The notes below the pieces were generated by a model. That model ran no database searches, was not told the origin of the DNA, and saw nothing but the letters and a program-made list of their open reading frames with translations. Below, piece by piece: positions 7,672 through 16,648 of a stretch of 64,000 nt of DNA; position 1 is the first letter of the stretch; each line of letters begins with the position of its first letter. Source of the DNA: Endozoicomonas sp965199185 (GTDB lineage Bacteria; Pseudomonadota; Gammaproteobacteria; Pseudomonadales; Endozoicomonadaceae). Both the position numbers and the translations under genes were made by a program. Where the stretch lies: contig CBDAQW010000043.1 in NCBI GenBank assembly GCA_965199185.1, positions 1 to 64,000 on the forward strand, read 5' to 3'.

Positions 7672-8793
7672 CTACATTAACAACCGGGTAACAATGCGCT
7701 CACATGCTTTACCATCGCCATAAGGGTTATGAGCTTTACTCATAGCACTGTACGCCGTTTCTGATGTCAGCAAGGTCGCTAACTCATCAAAAATTGCATT
7801 ACTGTCTGTGCCGACCAGTTTCACTGTACCCGCTTCAACCGCTTCTGGTCTTTCTGTAGTATCTCGCATTACAAGCACTGGCTTACCTAGAGATGGGGCT
7901 TCTTCTTGAATGCCACCCGAGTCAGTAAGAATGATGTCAGCCCGATTCATTAACCAGACAAAGGGTAGGTAATCCTGTGGTTCAATTAAATGGATATTAT
8001 TAACACCATCTAACAGCCTGTTCACAGGCTCTCTGACATTAGGGTTTAGATGCACAGGGTATATAATCTGCACATTCGGGTATTGTTGTGCTGTTCTGGC
8101 CAGTGCTGCACAAATACGCTCAAAACCACCACCAAAGCTTTCCCTTCGATGACCAGTAACAAGAACTACTTTGGTATTGCTTTCTTCACTAATAAAATCA
8201 AATTGCTTCAGAAACGCATGATTAAGTTTTTCATCTTGCTCAAGCATATCTTTAACTTCAAGCAGAGCATCAATCACTGTATTACCGGTTACAATTATTT
8301 TCTCAGACGGTATATTTTCTGCCAGTAAGTTATTTTTAGCGGTTTCTGTTGGGGCAAAATGCCATTGTGCTAAAGAGCCAGTTAATTTTCGATTTGCTTC
8401 TTCTGGCCAGGGAGAGTAAATATTCCCTGTTCTTAAGCCTGCCTCCACATGACCTATCGGAATCTGCTGATAATAAGCTGCCAATGTTGTTGCCATAGTT
8501 GTCGTTGTATCACCATGAACAAGGACAATATCTGGCTTGGTTTCATGCAGCACTGATTCCATTTTTTTCAGAATATTACTGGTTATTTCGGTCAGTGTTT
8601 GACCGGGTTGCATGATGTTAAGATCGTAATCCGGCTCAATCTGAAACAATTCCAAAACTTGATCAAGCATTTCCCTGTGTTGTGCCGTAACACATACTTT
8701 TGCATCAATCTCAGGGTTGGCATAAAGACGTTGTACCAGCGGAGCCATTTTTATAGCCTCAGGGCGGGTACCAAATACGGTTAGTACTTTCAT
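7672..8793 (-). CDS. wecB: UDP-N-acetylglucosamine 2-epimerase (non-hydrolysing)
   Basis: The 373-aa enzyme interconverts UDP-GlcNAc and UDP-ManNAc, the substrate of WecC. Family blocks are VLTVFGTRPEAIKMAPLV at the start, VHGDTTTTMATTLAAYY, IGHVEAGLRTGNIYSPWPEE, TGHRRESFGGGFERI and LTDSGGIQEEAPSLGKPVLV. The ATG at 8791-8793 is chosen; an upstream in-frame extension (MIFPCRIYK) would be encoded by the ISAs1 end. That element lies only 13 bp upstream, so the native promoter and probably part of the ribosome-binding region are gone. Expression may depend on the IS. Confidence 0.94.
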   Translation of the reverse strand: MKVLTVFGTRPEAIKMAPLVQRLYANPEIDAKVCVTAQHREMLDQVLELFQIEPDYDLNIMQPGQTLTEITSNILKKMESVLHETKPDIVLVHGDTTTTMATTLAAYYQQIPIGHVEAGLRTGNIYSPWPEEANRKLTGSLAQWHFAPTETAKNNLLAENIPSEKIIVTGNTVIDALLEVKDMLEQDEKLNHAFLKQFDFISEESNTKVVLVTGHRRESFGGGFERICAALARTAQQYPNVQIIYPVHLNPNVREPVNRLLDGVNNIHLIEPQDYLPFVWLMNRADIILTDSGGIQEEAPSLGKPVLVMRDTTERPEAVEAGTVKLVGTDSNAIFDELATLLTSETAYSAMSKAHNPYGDGKACERIVTRLLM

Positions 8794-8806
8794 TTTATAT
8801 ATGCGA

Positions 8807-10067
8807 CACGGAAAAATCATGAAACCCCACAGCCAGCAAGAACCTCTGACAGATATTGAGTGCTCATGGCCGCCTTTTTTTGCTTTCGCTTCAGCCCTGC
8901 TTTGAAAGACTTTGTATTGTTCAACATATTAACTGCAACGTGTCGAAACCCTGCTAACATCTCTGCAGCATTGCCTCTTCTTATTCGGCAATCATCTTCG
9001 TTCATAGCAACATCTAACTTCCAATGAAGCTTTCCTTCTATTGCCCAATGACTTCTTGCTGCAGTGGCTAATTCTTCTGCTGTCAATTCAGCAGATGAAA
9101 TATAATAACGAATGCTGATATCTTCAGAATCAAACACCTCTCCATCCATTCTTGCTGACATTACGATTCCAAGTGTTTTCATCCCTTTCCAATCAAAGGA
9201 CAAATTTACAAATTCATCAAAAATATCACTAACAATGTGTTGTCTTATTTCAAGCCGACCATGGCTTTTTTCTGTCGTCTTGAATGAATCACCTTTCCAA
9301 GCATTAATCTTTTCTGAAGAAAAATGGTTTTCAAATGCTTCGAGAAGTTTGCCCTGATTACCTTTGACCGCCAATAAATAATCGGCTCCCTTATCGACAA
9401 TCTTGCTGGCAATGTCCCTCTGGCAGCCCATGGCATCAATGGTTACAAGGCATCCACGAATCTCAAGGAGCTCTAAAAGCTCTGGAATAGCGGTTATTTC
9501 ATTACTCTTGGCATTGACTTTAATTTGCCCGAGAACTAATTCATTGGCAGCCACAAATGCACTTACCATATGAATGGCTCCTTTATCTTTTCCTTTATCG
9601 TAGGAACCTCTTACGGTCTTTCCATCAATTGCAATGATTTCGCCATTACTTACTTTATGACAGGCTTTCATCCATTCAATAAAGCAACGTTGAAATTGTT
9701 TTGGATTCACAACAGCAGCAACTCGGGCAATAGTATGATGAGATGGAACTCCATTTTCAAAGTCACCATACTTTTTTAACCAGTCGAGTCTTTCAGTTCC
9801 AAAATCCTCGATTTCCTCCCAACCTTCACAGCCGGCAATAACAGCACAGATTATCAAAATCAAAACATCTGTGAGTTTATGCTCTACTTTCCATGCTTGG
9901 CGTGGATCATAAATAACAGAAAGGCTATTCATTAAATCTAATGCATTCATTGGTTGGGCATCCAAAGTTTTTTATATATGACAATGGACGCATAAATCGG
10001 GCTATACGCACTTACACTTATAGGTCTTGAGGCCAAATGCTTCGGGGTGTTTCATGATTTTTCCCTG
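8807..10067 (-). mobile_element. ISAs1-family insertion sequence (copy 4, identical to copy 3)
   Basis: This 1261-bp element repeats the 4867-6127 copy at an offset of exactly 3940 bp, in the same orientation. It is inserted between wecB and a GIY-YIG nuclease gene whose 3' end survives at 10069. No target duplication is evident. The two copies together form a composite-transposon-like structure around wecC-wecB. Confidence 0.93.
8817..9965 (-). CDS. ISAs1-family DDE transposase (copy 4)
   Basis: The 382-aa product is identical to the transposase at 4877-6025, with an intact frame and all family motifs. The identity implies recent duplication or gene conversion. Confidence 0.93.
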   Translation of the reverse strand: MDAQPMNALDLMNSLSVIYDPRQAWKVEHKLTDVLILIICAVIAGCEGWEEIEDFGTERLDWLKKYGDFENGVPSHHTIARVAAVVNPKQFQRCFIEWMKACHKVSNGEIIAIDGKTVRGSYDKGKDKGAIHMVSAFVAANELVLGQIKVNAKSNEITAIPELLELLEIRGCLVTIDAMGCQRDIASKIVDKGADYLLAVKGNQGKLLEAFENHFSSEKINAWKGDSFKTTEKSHGRLEIRQHIVSDIFDEFVNLSFDWKGMKTLGIVMSARMDGEVFDSEDISIRYYISSAELTAEELATAARSHWAIEGKLHWKLDVAMNEDDCRIRRGNAAEMLAGFRHVAVNMLNNTKSFKAGLKRKQKKAAMSTQYLSEVLAGCGVS

Positions 10068-10068
10068 G

Positions 10069-10167
10069 CGTGAAAAACAGATCAAGCGTTGGATGCGTGA
10101 TTGGAAAATTAATTTGATCGAGCGGGATAATCCTCATTGGGAGGATTTGTATCCGAAGTTATTGTGA
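10069..10167 (+). pseudogene. 3' fragment of a GIY-YIG endonuclease gene
   Basis: The last 32 codons encode REKQIKRWMRDWKINLIERD then NPHWEDLYPKLL, the characteristic C-terminal tail of the short GIY-YIG superfamily nucleases (REKQIK..K.W.R..K..LIE..NP.W.DL). The upstream part, including the GIY-YIG catalytic core, was removed where ISAs1 copy 4 ends. Confidence 0.8.
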
Positions 10168-10245
10168 CTCTGTTTGCTGATTTGGCGCTCTCTGTCAGTT
10201 ATCGAGCTTGCAGGTTTTAAAATCAAGAAAAAACGGTTGTGTCGG

Positions 10246-10669
10246 TCATGGCTCAACCGGCTTGATCGTCTTTAATAGCATGCCAGCAATCGTTTCAATT
10301 TCAGCCAGGTGTTTCTCAATAATCGCTTCAAGAATGGCGGGGTTCAGTTTCTGATATTCATGAACGGCAATGTTACGAAAGCCCACCATTTTCATCAAAG
10401 TGTCCGCCTGATGTCGTTCAATGAGGTGGTGGTCAGCCAGGAAATCAAAAGCATCACGACTGTGTTGTGGTATGCCCAGTTGCTTCAGACGAATGATGCG
10501 GCTCGCCATATCCTGCATGGCTTGGCAGGCACGCTGAATGTTCAGAATAATTGAATCCTGTTTGGTAAAGTTGGTGGTCAAACTCGTGCTCGTGACCCCG
10601 ATACTCTTCATCCACCCGTTTCAGGCAACGCTGAATGATGGCGTATTTGTTCAGCAGTATGTCATCCAT
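10246..10669 (-). pseudogene. hepT: HepT-like (DUF86) ribonuclease toxin, frameshifted
   Basis: Two frames together give a HepT-type protein: MDDILLNKYAIIQRCLKRVD from ATG at 10667-10669, then the frame read from the 10611 region (NFTKQDSIILNIQRACQAMQ, and GFRNIAVHEYQKLN). The conserved RX4-6H motif of HepT toxins appears as RNIAVH. A one-base shift near 10585-10605 separates the two halves. The start overlaps the mntA stop by the usual ATGGATGA arrangement. HepT/MntA pairs are toxin and AMPylating antitoxin. Decay or a sequencing indel is equally possible from this gene alone. Confidence 0.75.
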
Positions 10670-11075
10670 GCGTAGTATTCAACCGTTGTCGCAGATCATC
10701 CAGAATGTGCCGACGCTCGTACTGTAATTGCCAATACATAGAGAGCGCATGGGTTTCAAACAAATCACAAGCAAAAGCATCGGCCTTGAGCAACCAACGA
10801 CCACTGGCGATGACTTTCTTTTTGTAAAACGGTGGTGGCTTTGTCTGAGGTCGATCAGGTCAATGTCTTTTCTGAAGAGTAGCGCCAGCTCCTGCGCCGG
10901 GTTCCATAAATTGTCTGGTTTTACTGATGGTGTAAGCAGTACGGCCAGATCGATATCACTCTGTAGGGTTGCTTCTCCCACTGGCTTGGCTTCCATACAA
11001 GACAATACCTTGCAGGTCGTTACCCCAATGCGTCGTCAGATAGCTGATAATGCGCTGTTCAGTGTGATTATCCAT
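10662..11075 (-). pseudogene. mntA: MntA-like minimal nucleotidyltransferase antitoxin, frameshifted
   Basis: Fragments in different frames reconstruct one gene of about 137 codons: MDNHTEQRIISYLTTHWGND and GIVLYGSQASG from ATG at 11073-11075, SDIDLAVLL with the catalytic GS...DxD pattern, then VIASGRWLLKADAFACDLFE and MYWQLQYERRHILDDLRQRL. MntA antitoxins transfer AMP to the partner HepT. At least three frame changes are needed, more than in any other gene here, which argues for real decay. The end overlaps hepT by 8 bp. Confidence 0.72.
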
Positions 11076-11140
11076 CGGCTCCGTGTTAATGCAAATGCTG
11101 CCGTAAGATCAACGTACAACCAATATAATATGACTTCTTA

Positions 11141-11180
11141 GGGGAGTGGTAGTACAAAATTCACCAACGTTCGCACTGAG
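11141..11180. repeat. insertion-sequence-like terminal repeat
   Basis: This 40-bp stretch (beginning GGGGAGTGGTAGTACAAAAT and ending TTCGCACTGAG) recurs in inverted orientation at 38406-38446 with a few differences. The second copy lies next to a transposase-like fragment, so both are probably ends of the same IS type. The remainder of 11181-11420 shows nothing recognisable. Confidence 0.55.
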
Positions 11181-11420
11181 TGCACCAAAAGAAATCCATA
11201 AGGCAGTTGAAGTTTAACTTTCTGGCACGCTGCCGCCCATCAACTGATGCGTATGTTGAGACAGCAATAGACTTTGATAAGACATGAAAAATTTCAGACC
11301 GCCATTATGCACACTGACAAGATAGAGTCTATAGGTAATCTAAGTGATTTTAGCCAAGCAAGCTTCGTTCCAAAATATCCCAAAAAAAACCAGGATAGTA
11401 GTAGATTCAAACTGACCACC

Positions 11421-12708
11421 CTAGCCTGCTGACAACACCTCAGAAACTGTCACAAAAGAGCCTGTCACGACCAGCCTGTCACTGGCATAAGAAGCATTGA
11501 TTGCCGCTTGCAGCGCATCAACAACGGTCGTGAAAGCCTGTGATATGAACCCTCTGCTTTGTAACTGCTGATCTAATTCGCCCACCTTTAATGCTCGGGG
11601 AGAATCAAACTCGGCAACATACCATTCATCCGCAACACCTCCGAGTGTTTCTACCACAAGGCCATAGTCTTTGTCTTTGTACATAGCGGATAAGATGCGT
11701 GTTTTGCCACTACACGGCCTCCGACAGCAACCTCTCTTTTAGCTGTTGCGCTGCTTGCGGGTTGTGAGCAACATCGAGAATGAGTTGTATCTGTTCACCT
11801 TTATTATTGTGCTTGTAGAGCTTTTGAAAACGTCCGGCCACTGTCGCTTTTTTTAGCCCGGCATGGAGGGCCTCTGAAGCAACCTCGTGCTTCATGAGTT
11901 GCAACACCTGCATGACGGTTGCTGCATTATCAATCACTAAATCGGGAACAGGCAGATCCTTGCATTCAACAGGCTGGCCAGCAAAATCAGCACCTTGCCA
12001 TCGCCATGTATCATTATTACTTTGCCAACGGTATTCACTACCAGAACAAAACAGTGGCGTTTTTTTACGCAGCGCCTGATCGATCACAGAGTTTGGCACA
12101 TTGGCATCACCATAGACACAAGGTTTGTCTGTACGCATTACGCCGGCTTTTTCTCGAGCGATGGCTTCGATGGTGTAGCCGAGCCACTCCTGATGATCGA
12201 GATCTACAGTGGTGATAACCGATATATCCGGATCAACCACATTCGTTGCATCGAGACGCCCCCCAAGGCCTACTTCCATCAAAGCGATATCGACATTTGC
12301 TTTTTTGGAAACAATCAAACAGCCGCCAATGTCGCAAACTCAAAGTAAGTAAGCCAGCTAGATGTTCGACCTTCATTTATCTTTAGAAAAGATTCGCAAA
12401 GTGATTGATCACTGACCATTTCACCATTGATTTTTATGCGCTCATTGAATTTGAGCAAGTGTGGCGATGTAAAGGCCCCAACGGAATAGCCTGCTTCAAT
12501 CAGAATGGATTCCAGGAGTGCAATTGTTGAACCTTTGCCCGTTGGTTCCGGCCACGGTGATAACAAAGGGGGCGGGTTTCAGTAAATCCAGTTTCTCGGC
12601 TACCTGACCTATGCGTTCAAGACCAAGATCAATATCTTTCTCTGGTCGTGTATTTTCCAGCCAGTTCAACCAGTCGGAGAGGGTGGATTGGGAAGAGGGT
12701 AACAACAA
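11421..12708 (-). CDS. folC: bifunctional folylpolyglutamate/dihydrofolate synthase, three frameshifts
   Basis: FolC adds glycine-like glutamate tails to folates and makes dihydrofolate. The four frame segments join colinearly to a protein of about 428 aa, normal length: LSDWLNWLENTRPEKDIDLG, the P-loop AGTNG/KGST, SVGAFTSPHLLKFNERIKIN, then DIALMEVGLGGRLDATNVVD, LILDVAHNPQAAQQL, and VVTGSFVTVSEVL at the C-terminus. Frame changes occur near 12550 (GGG for GG inside the P-loop codons), 12316 and 11700. The start must be TTG (12706-12708) or another near codon because TAG precedes it in frame. The place after accD is conserved in gammaproteobacteria. folC is usually essential, so sequence error is the simplest explanation. 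Confidence 0.85.
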
Positions 12709-12756
12709 AAACGAAGCTCTCTATTTATGAAGCGCATATTTAAAAATGCACAAATT

Positions 12757-12889
12757 CGTAGGTCGGTTTGCCCCGAAGGGACAAGCTGACAATAAAACCA
12801 TCAAAACGCACCGACAGTTAATCTATTTCATTATCCAGTTCTTTGTTGGCTTCTGCCCTTCGGGCGGAAACCAACCTACACAGATTTTG
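12757..12889. repeat. dispersed palindromic repeat (GTAGGTCGG family)
   Basis: The copy opens with GTAGGTCGGTTTGCCCCGAA and closes with CCCTTCGGGCGGAAACCAAC then CTAC, so the ends are inverted repeats around a less conserved core. It is the same family as the array at 16649-17305 and the short copies at 26706, 29898 and 33842. Here it separates accD from folC. Confidence 0.7.
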
Positions 12890-12898
12890 ATTAAAGAA

Positions 12899-13852
12899 TT
12901 ACGCATTTTCAGGCTCAAGCTGCTCAATAGTATTCTCAGCGGTGTCATCCATTACTGCAGATGACTCTGACTCAAACGTCGAATCCGCCACATTCATTGC
13001 CAGCATTTTGCGAACAAGCCGGGCAACAGTGGCACGCATATCATGGCGCTCGACAATCATATCAATCGCACCATGTTCCAGCAGGAATTCACTGCGCTGG
13101 AAACCTTCAGGCAGTTTTTCCCGAACGGTCTGTTCAATAACACGCGGCCCGGCAAAACCGATCAATGCATTAGGTTCTGCGATATTCACATCACCGAGCA
13201 TAGCCAAACTGGCCGATACACCACCGTAAACCGGATCCGTTAACACCGAGAAATAAGGCACACCCGCTTGTCTCATTTTTTCCAACGCTGCACTGGTTTT
13301 CGCCATCTGCATCAGAGAAAACAACGCTTCCTGCATACGGGCACCGCCGCTGGCAGAGAAACAGACCAGTGGGATTCGTTCTTTTAAGCAAAGCTCTGCC
13401 GCTCTGGCAAATTTCTCACCAACCACAGACCCCATTGAACCGCCCATAAAGGAGAACTCAAAGGCGACCGCAACAACAGGCACCTCTTCCACTGCACCAC
13501 GCATGGCTAACAGCGCATCTTTTTCGCCAGTCTGTTTTTGAGCTGCCGCCAAACGGTCTTTATATTTTTTACTGTCTTTGAATTTGAGGATATCCACCGG
13601 TTCCATATCCGCAAACAGCTCTTCTCTTCCGTCCTGATCCAGGAAATAGTCCAGACGAGTGCGAGCACAAATACGCATATGATGCTGACATTTAGGGCAA
13701 ACATCGAGGTTGCGCTCCAGCTCAGGGCGATAGAGCACCGATTCGCACTTCACACATTTACGCCACAAACCTTCAGGCACATTGCTGCTTTTCTGCTGGC
13801 TGGCAGAACGGGACAGGGACGGAATAAGTTTGTTAACTAACCAGTTGCTCAT
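12899..13852 (-). CDS. accD: acetyl-CoA carboxylase carboxyltransferase beta subunit
   Basis: The 317-aa subunit pairs with AccA to transfer carboxyl from biotin to acetyl-CoA, forming malonyl-CoA for fatty-acid synthesis. The N-terminal zinc ribbon is visible as CVKCESVLYRPELERNLDVC followed by PKC (about residues 33-55). The carboxyltransferase core contains FEFSFMGGSMGSVVGEKFAR, CFSASGGARMQEALFSLMQM and DPVYGGVSASLAMLGDV. The last 30 residues are an acidic, variable tail. The gene begins 9 bp after trpA, indicating cotranscription. Confidence 0.96.
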   Translation of the reverse strand: MSNWLVNKLIPSLSRSASQQKSSNVPEGLWRKCVKCESVLYRPELERNLDVCPKCQHHMRICARTRLDYFLDQDGREELFADMEPVDILKFKDSKKYKDRLAAAQKQTGEKDALLAMRGAVEEVPVVAVAFEFSFMGGSMGSVVGEKFARAAELCLKERIPLVCFSASGGARMQEALFSLMQMAKTSAALEKMRQAGVPYFSVLTDPVYGGVSASLAMLGDVNIAEPNALIGFAGPRVIEQTVREKLPEGFQRSEFLLEHGAIDMIVERHDMRATVARLVRKMLAMNVADSTFESESSAVMDDTAENTIEQLEPENA

Positions 13853-13861
13853 CTGCTCTTC

Positions 13862-14659
13862 CTATTGATCCATTGCCGAGCGCATGTCTGTCATTCGCTC
13901 AGCAACCCTGTCGATACATGGTTGCCCTTCGTCAGCGTATTTCGCCAGCTCCGATACCAGCACACTGCCCGCAATCACACCATCGGCGACCTGACTGATC
14001 GCTGCCGCAGAAGCTCCGTCACGAATACCAAACCCGACAGCCACCGGCACCTCCGCAAACTGTCTGATATGACGAACCCGCTTCTGGACTTCGCCCAGGT
14101 CGAGTGCCGACGAACCCGTTACCCCTTTCAGAGAAACGTAGTAAAGATAACCACTGGCAACGGCGCATATTTTCCGAATTCTTTCATCAGACGTAGTGGG
14201 CGTGATCAGGTTAATCATATCCATTTTTCTGGCATGCAGTTGTGCTAACAAGTCGCCTGCTGCTTCGGGCGGCAAATCAACCATCAACACCCCATCAACA
14301 CCGGCCTGGCTGGCACGCTCCACAAAGACTTCGGTTCCCATGATTTCAACAGGGTTAAGGTAACCCATTAATACTATCGGGGTCTTATTATCCACTTCCC
14401 GAAACGCTGAAACCATTGAAAAAACGTCATTCAATGTAACACCTTGTGATACAGCCCGCTCATGAGCCTGAGCAATCACTGGACCATCAGCGACCGGATC
14501 GGAAAAAGCAAAACCTAGTTCGATGATATCTGCACCGCTTTTTACCAGCTGATGCATGATATCTACGGTCTTGCCAGCCGGATCTCCGGCCAGAATATAA
14601 GGTATCAGCGCTTTGCGACCTTCCGATTCAAGCTGTTGAAAACAGGATTTTAATCTCAT
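13862..14659 (-). CDS. trpA: tryptophan synthase alpha subunit
   Basis: The 265-aa TIM-barrel enzyme cleaves indole-3-glycerol phosphate to indole and G3P, passing indole to TrpB. The catalytic glutamate and aspartate are in IELGFAFSDPVADGP (about residues 48-61). Other signatures are LMGYLNPVEIMG, GVDGVLMVDLPPEAAG, LYYVSLKGVTGSSAL and VAVGFGIRDGASA. It starts 17 bp after trpB. Confidence 0.96.
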   Translation of the reverse strand: MRLKSCFQQLESEGRKALIPYILAGDPAGKTVDIMHQLVKSGADIIELGFAFSDPVADGPVIAQAHERAVSQGVTLNDVFSMVSAFREVDNKTPIVLMGYLNPVEIMGTEVFVERASQAGVDGVLMVDLPPEAAGDLLAQLHARKMDMINLITPTTSDERIRKICAVASGYLYYVSLKGVTGSSALDLGEVQKRVRHIRQFAEVPVAVGFGIRDGASAAAISQVADGVIAGSVLVSELAKYADEGQPCIDRVAERMTDMRSAMDQ

Positions 14660-14676
14660 TACCTACTCCTTCCTAT

Positions 14677-15924
14677 TTATCCCAGCTCAAGATTGCCGAG
14701 GCCATCGATTTGCGCAACGGTGTGAATATCCTTATCGCCACGCCCGGAGAGATTGCAGATAATGATTTGATCTTTACTCATGGTCGGAGCCAGTTTTTCA
14801 ACATAGGCCAATGCGTGAGAACTTTCCAGTGCAGGCATAATGCCTTCAATCCGGGTCAGTTTGCGAAATGCTGCCAGCGCTTCATCATCGGTAGCATAAG
14901 GGTATTCTGCCCGACCGATGTCTTTCAGATAACTGTGCTCAGGGCCAACACCGGGATAATCCAGCCCGGCAGACACCGAATGACTTTCAATAATCTGACC
15001 ATGGTCATCGCTCATCAGATAGGTGCGAGCGCCCTGCAGCACACCGGCTTTGCCGGAACTCATCCGGGCAGCGTGTTTACCCGATTCAACCCCCAGACCA
15101 CCAGCCTCAACACCGTAGATTTTGATCTGCTCATCTTTAATAAATTCATGGAACAGCCCCATGGCATTAGAGCCACCACCGACGCAGGCAACCAGCGCAT
15201 CAGGCAATCGACCTTCCTGCTCCATAATCTGACGACGCGCTTCACGACCAATCACACTTTGCAGGTTACGCACCATTTCCGGATAAGGTGCCGGACCACA
15301 AACCGTGCCTAATAAATAGAATGTATCTTCCGGGCGAGTCACCCAGTCTCTGAGCGCTTCATTGATAGCGTCTTTCAATGTTTGAGAACCGGTTTCAACG
15401 GGCACCACCGTAGCGCCAAGAAGCTTCATTCGATAAACATTCAGCGCTTGTCGCTTAACATCCTTAGCCCCCATATAGACAACACATTCAAGGCCAAGTC
15501 GGGCCGCTACTGTCGCCGAGGCAACACCGTGCTGACCAGCACCGGTTTCTGCAATAATTCGTTTTTTACCCATGTGTTTAGCGAGCAACGCCTGACCCAC
15601 TGCATGGTTAATTTTATGAGCGCCGGTGTGGTTTAAATCTTCCCGTTTCAGGTAGATTTTGGCACCACCGAGATTTTCAGACCATCGTTCAGCAAAATAC
15701 AACGGTGACGGGCGCCCAACAAAGTGCGCCAGATCCCGGTCAAAATCTGCCTGAAATGCTTCGCTTCGCCAGAGTTCTTTCCAGGTGCTATCCAGTTCTT
15801 CAAGCGCGTACATCAATGTCTCTGCGACATAACGCCCGCCATAGCGACCAAAGTGGCCGCTTTCATCAGGTAAGCTGGCAAACACATCCAGCAATGATTC
15901 TGTATTTTCTTGATGCTCTTTCAT
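14677..15924 (-). CDS. trpB: tryptophan synthase beta subunit
   Basis: The 415-aa PLP enzyme condenses indole with serine. The N-terminal signature is GHFGRYGGRYVAETLM; the PLP lysine lies in KREDLNHTGAHKINHAVGQA; the phosphate-binding loop is CVGGGSNAMG; and the C-terminal block LSGRGDKDI is intact. Length is normal. It follows trpF by 7 bp and precedes trpA, the usual order in Pseudomonas-like genomes. Confidence 0.97.
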   Translation of the reverse strand: MKEHQENTESLLDVFASLPDESGHFGRYGGRYVAETLMYALEELDSTWKELWRSEAFQADFDRDLAHFVGRPSPLYFAERWSENLGGAKIYLKREDLNHTGAHKINHAVGQALLAKHMGKKRIIAETGAGQHGVASATVAARLGLECVVYMGAKDVKRQALNVYRMKLLGATVVPVETGSQTLKDAINEALRDWVTRPEDTFYLLGTVCGPAPYPEMVRNLQSVIGREARRQIMEQEGRLPDALVACVGGGSNAMGLFHEFIKDEQIKIYGVEAGGLGVESGKHAARMSSGKAGVLQGARTYLMSDDHGQIIESHSVSAGLDYPGVGPEHSYLKDIGRAEYPYATDDEALAAFRKLTRIEGIMPALESSHALAYVEKLAPTMSKDQIIICNLSGRGDKDIHTVAQIDGLGNLELG

Positions 15925-15931
15925 CAGATCG

Positions 15932-16558
15932 TCATCTACCTGCCGCCTTCATCAAGGCGTTTATCTTCTCTGGATCTTTGATGCCAGGCTGCGCCTCGAC
16001 ACCACTGCACACATCTATGGCGTAGGGTTTTACTCTGGCGATTGCCTCAGCCACATTACCTGGCGTTAAACCGCCCGCCAGTATCACCGGTTTGTCCAGA
16101 TCATTGGGAATTAATTCCCAGTCAAAAGACTCACCCGTGCCGCCGGGAACCCCTTTCCGGTAACTGTCCAGCAAATACCCACTGGCTGACGTATAAGGCG
16201 CTACCATATCCGCCACCGGTATATCAGGACGCACCCTGAATACTTTGACATAACGACAGCCCCAGCGACGGCATTCAGCTTCGGTTTCATCACCATGAAA
16301 TTGCAAAAGGCTGAAAGGGATTCTGGCCAGTGCTTCCTGAAGCAGTGATTCGGAAGCGTTTACGAACAAACCAACAATAGTTGTAAATGGCGGTACTGAG
16401 CGGGCAATTTCTGCCGCTTGCTCGACAGTGACAAAGCGAGGGCTTTTTTCATAGAAAATCAATCCTATGGCATCAGCGCCTGCTGCAACCGCTAACTGGG
16501 CATCGTCGACGGAGGTAATGCCACACACTTTTACTTGCGTACGTACGTCCATATCCAT
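15932..16558 (-). CDS. trpF: phosphoribosylanthranilate isomerase
   Basis: The 208-aa TIM-barrel enzyme performs the Amadori rearrangement of PRA to CdRP. Motifs are KVCGITSVDDA (catalytic Cys), ADAIGLIFYEKSPRFV, LLQFHGDETEAEC and ILAGGLTPGNVAEAI followed by IDVCSGVEAQPGIKD. The start may be either ATG of MDMDV. It is the first gene of the trpF-trpB-trpA-accD-folC run; a repeat array separates it from divergent truA. Confidence 0.95.
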   Translation of the reverse strand: MDMDVRTQVKVCGITSVDDAQLAVAAGADAIGLIFYEKSPRFVTVEQAAEIARSVPPFTTIVGLFVNASESLLQEALARIPFSLLQFHGDETEAECRRWGCRYVKVFRVRPDIPVADMVAPYTSASGYLLDSYRKGVPGGTGESFDWELIPNDLDKPVILAGGLTPGNVAEAIARVKPYAIDVCSGVEAQPGIKDPEKINALMKAAGR

Positions 16559-16648
16559 AAAAAGTGAGTACTTTATGCCAAAAACAATCGGGTTGACCGG
16601 CGATGGTAGCAGATTAAACTCACAAATACTTCACCTCTTCTAAAATCC

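Noticed and set aside
4867..10067. Target-site duplications for ISAs1 copies 3 and 4 or for the composite unit
   Set aside because: Flanking 10-mers (4857-4866, 6128-6137, 8797-8806, 10068-10077) do not match in any pairing.
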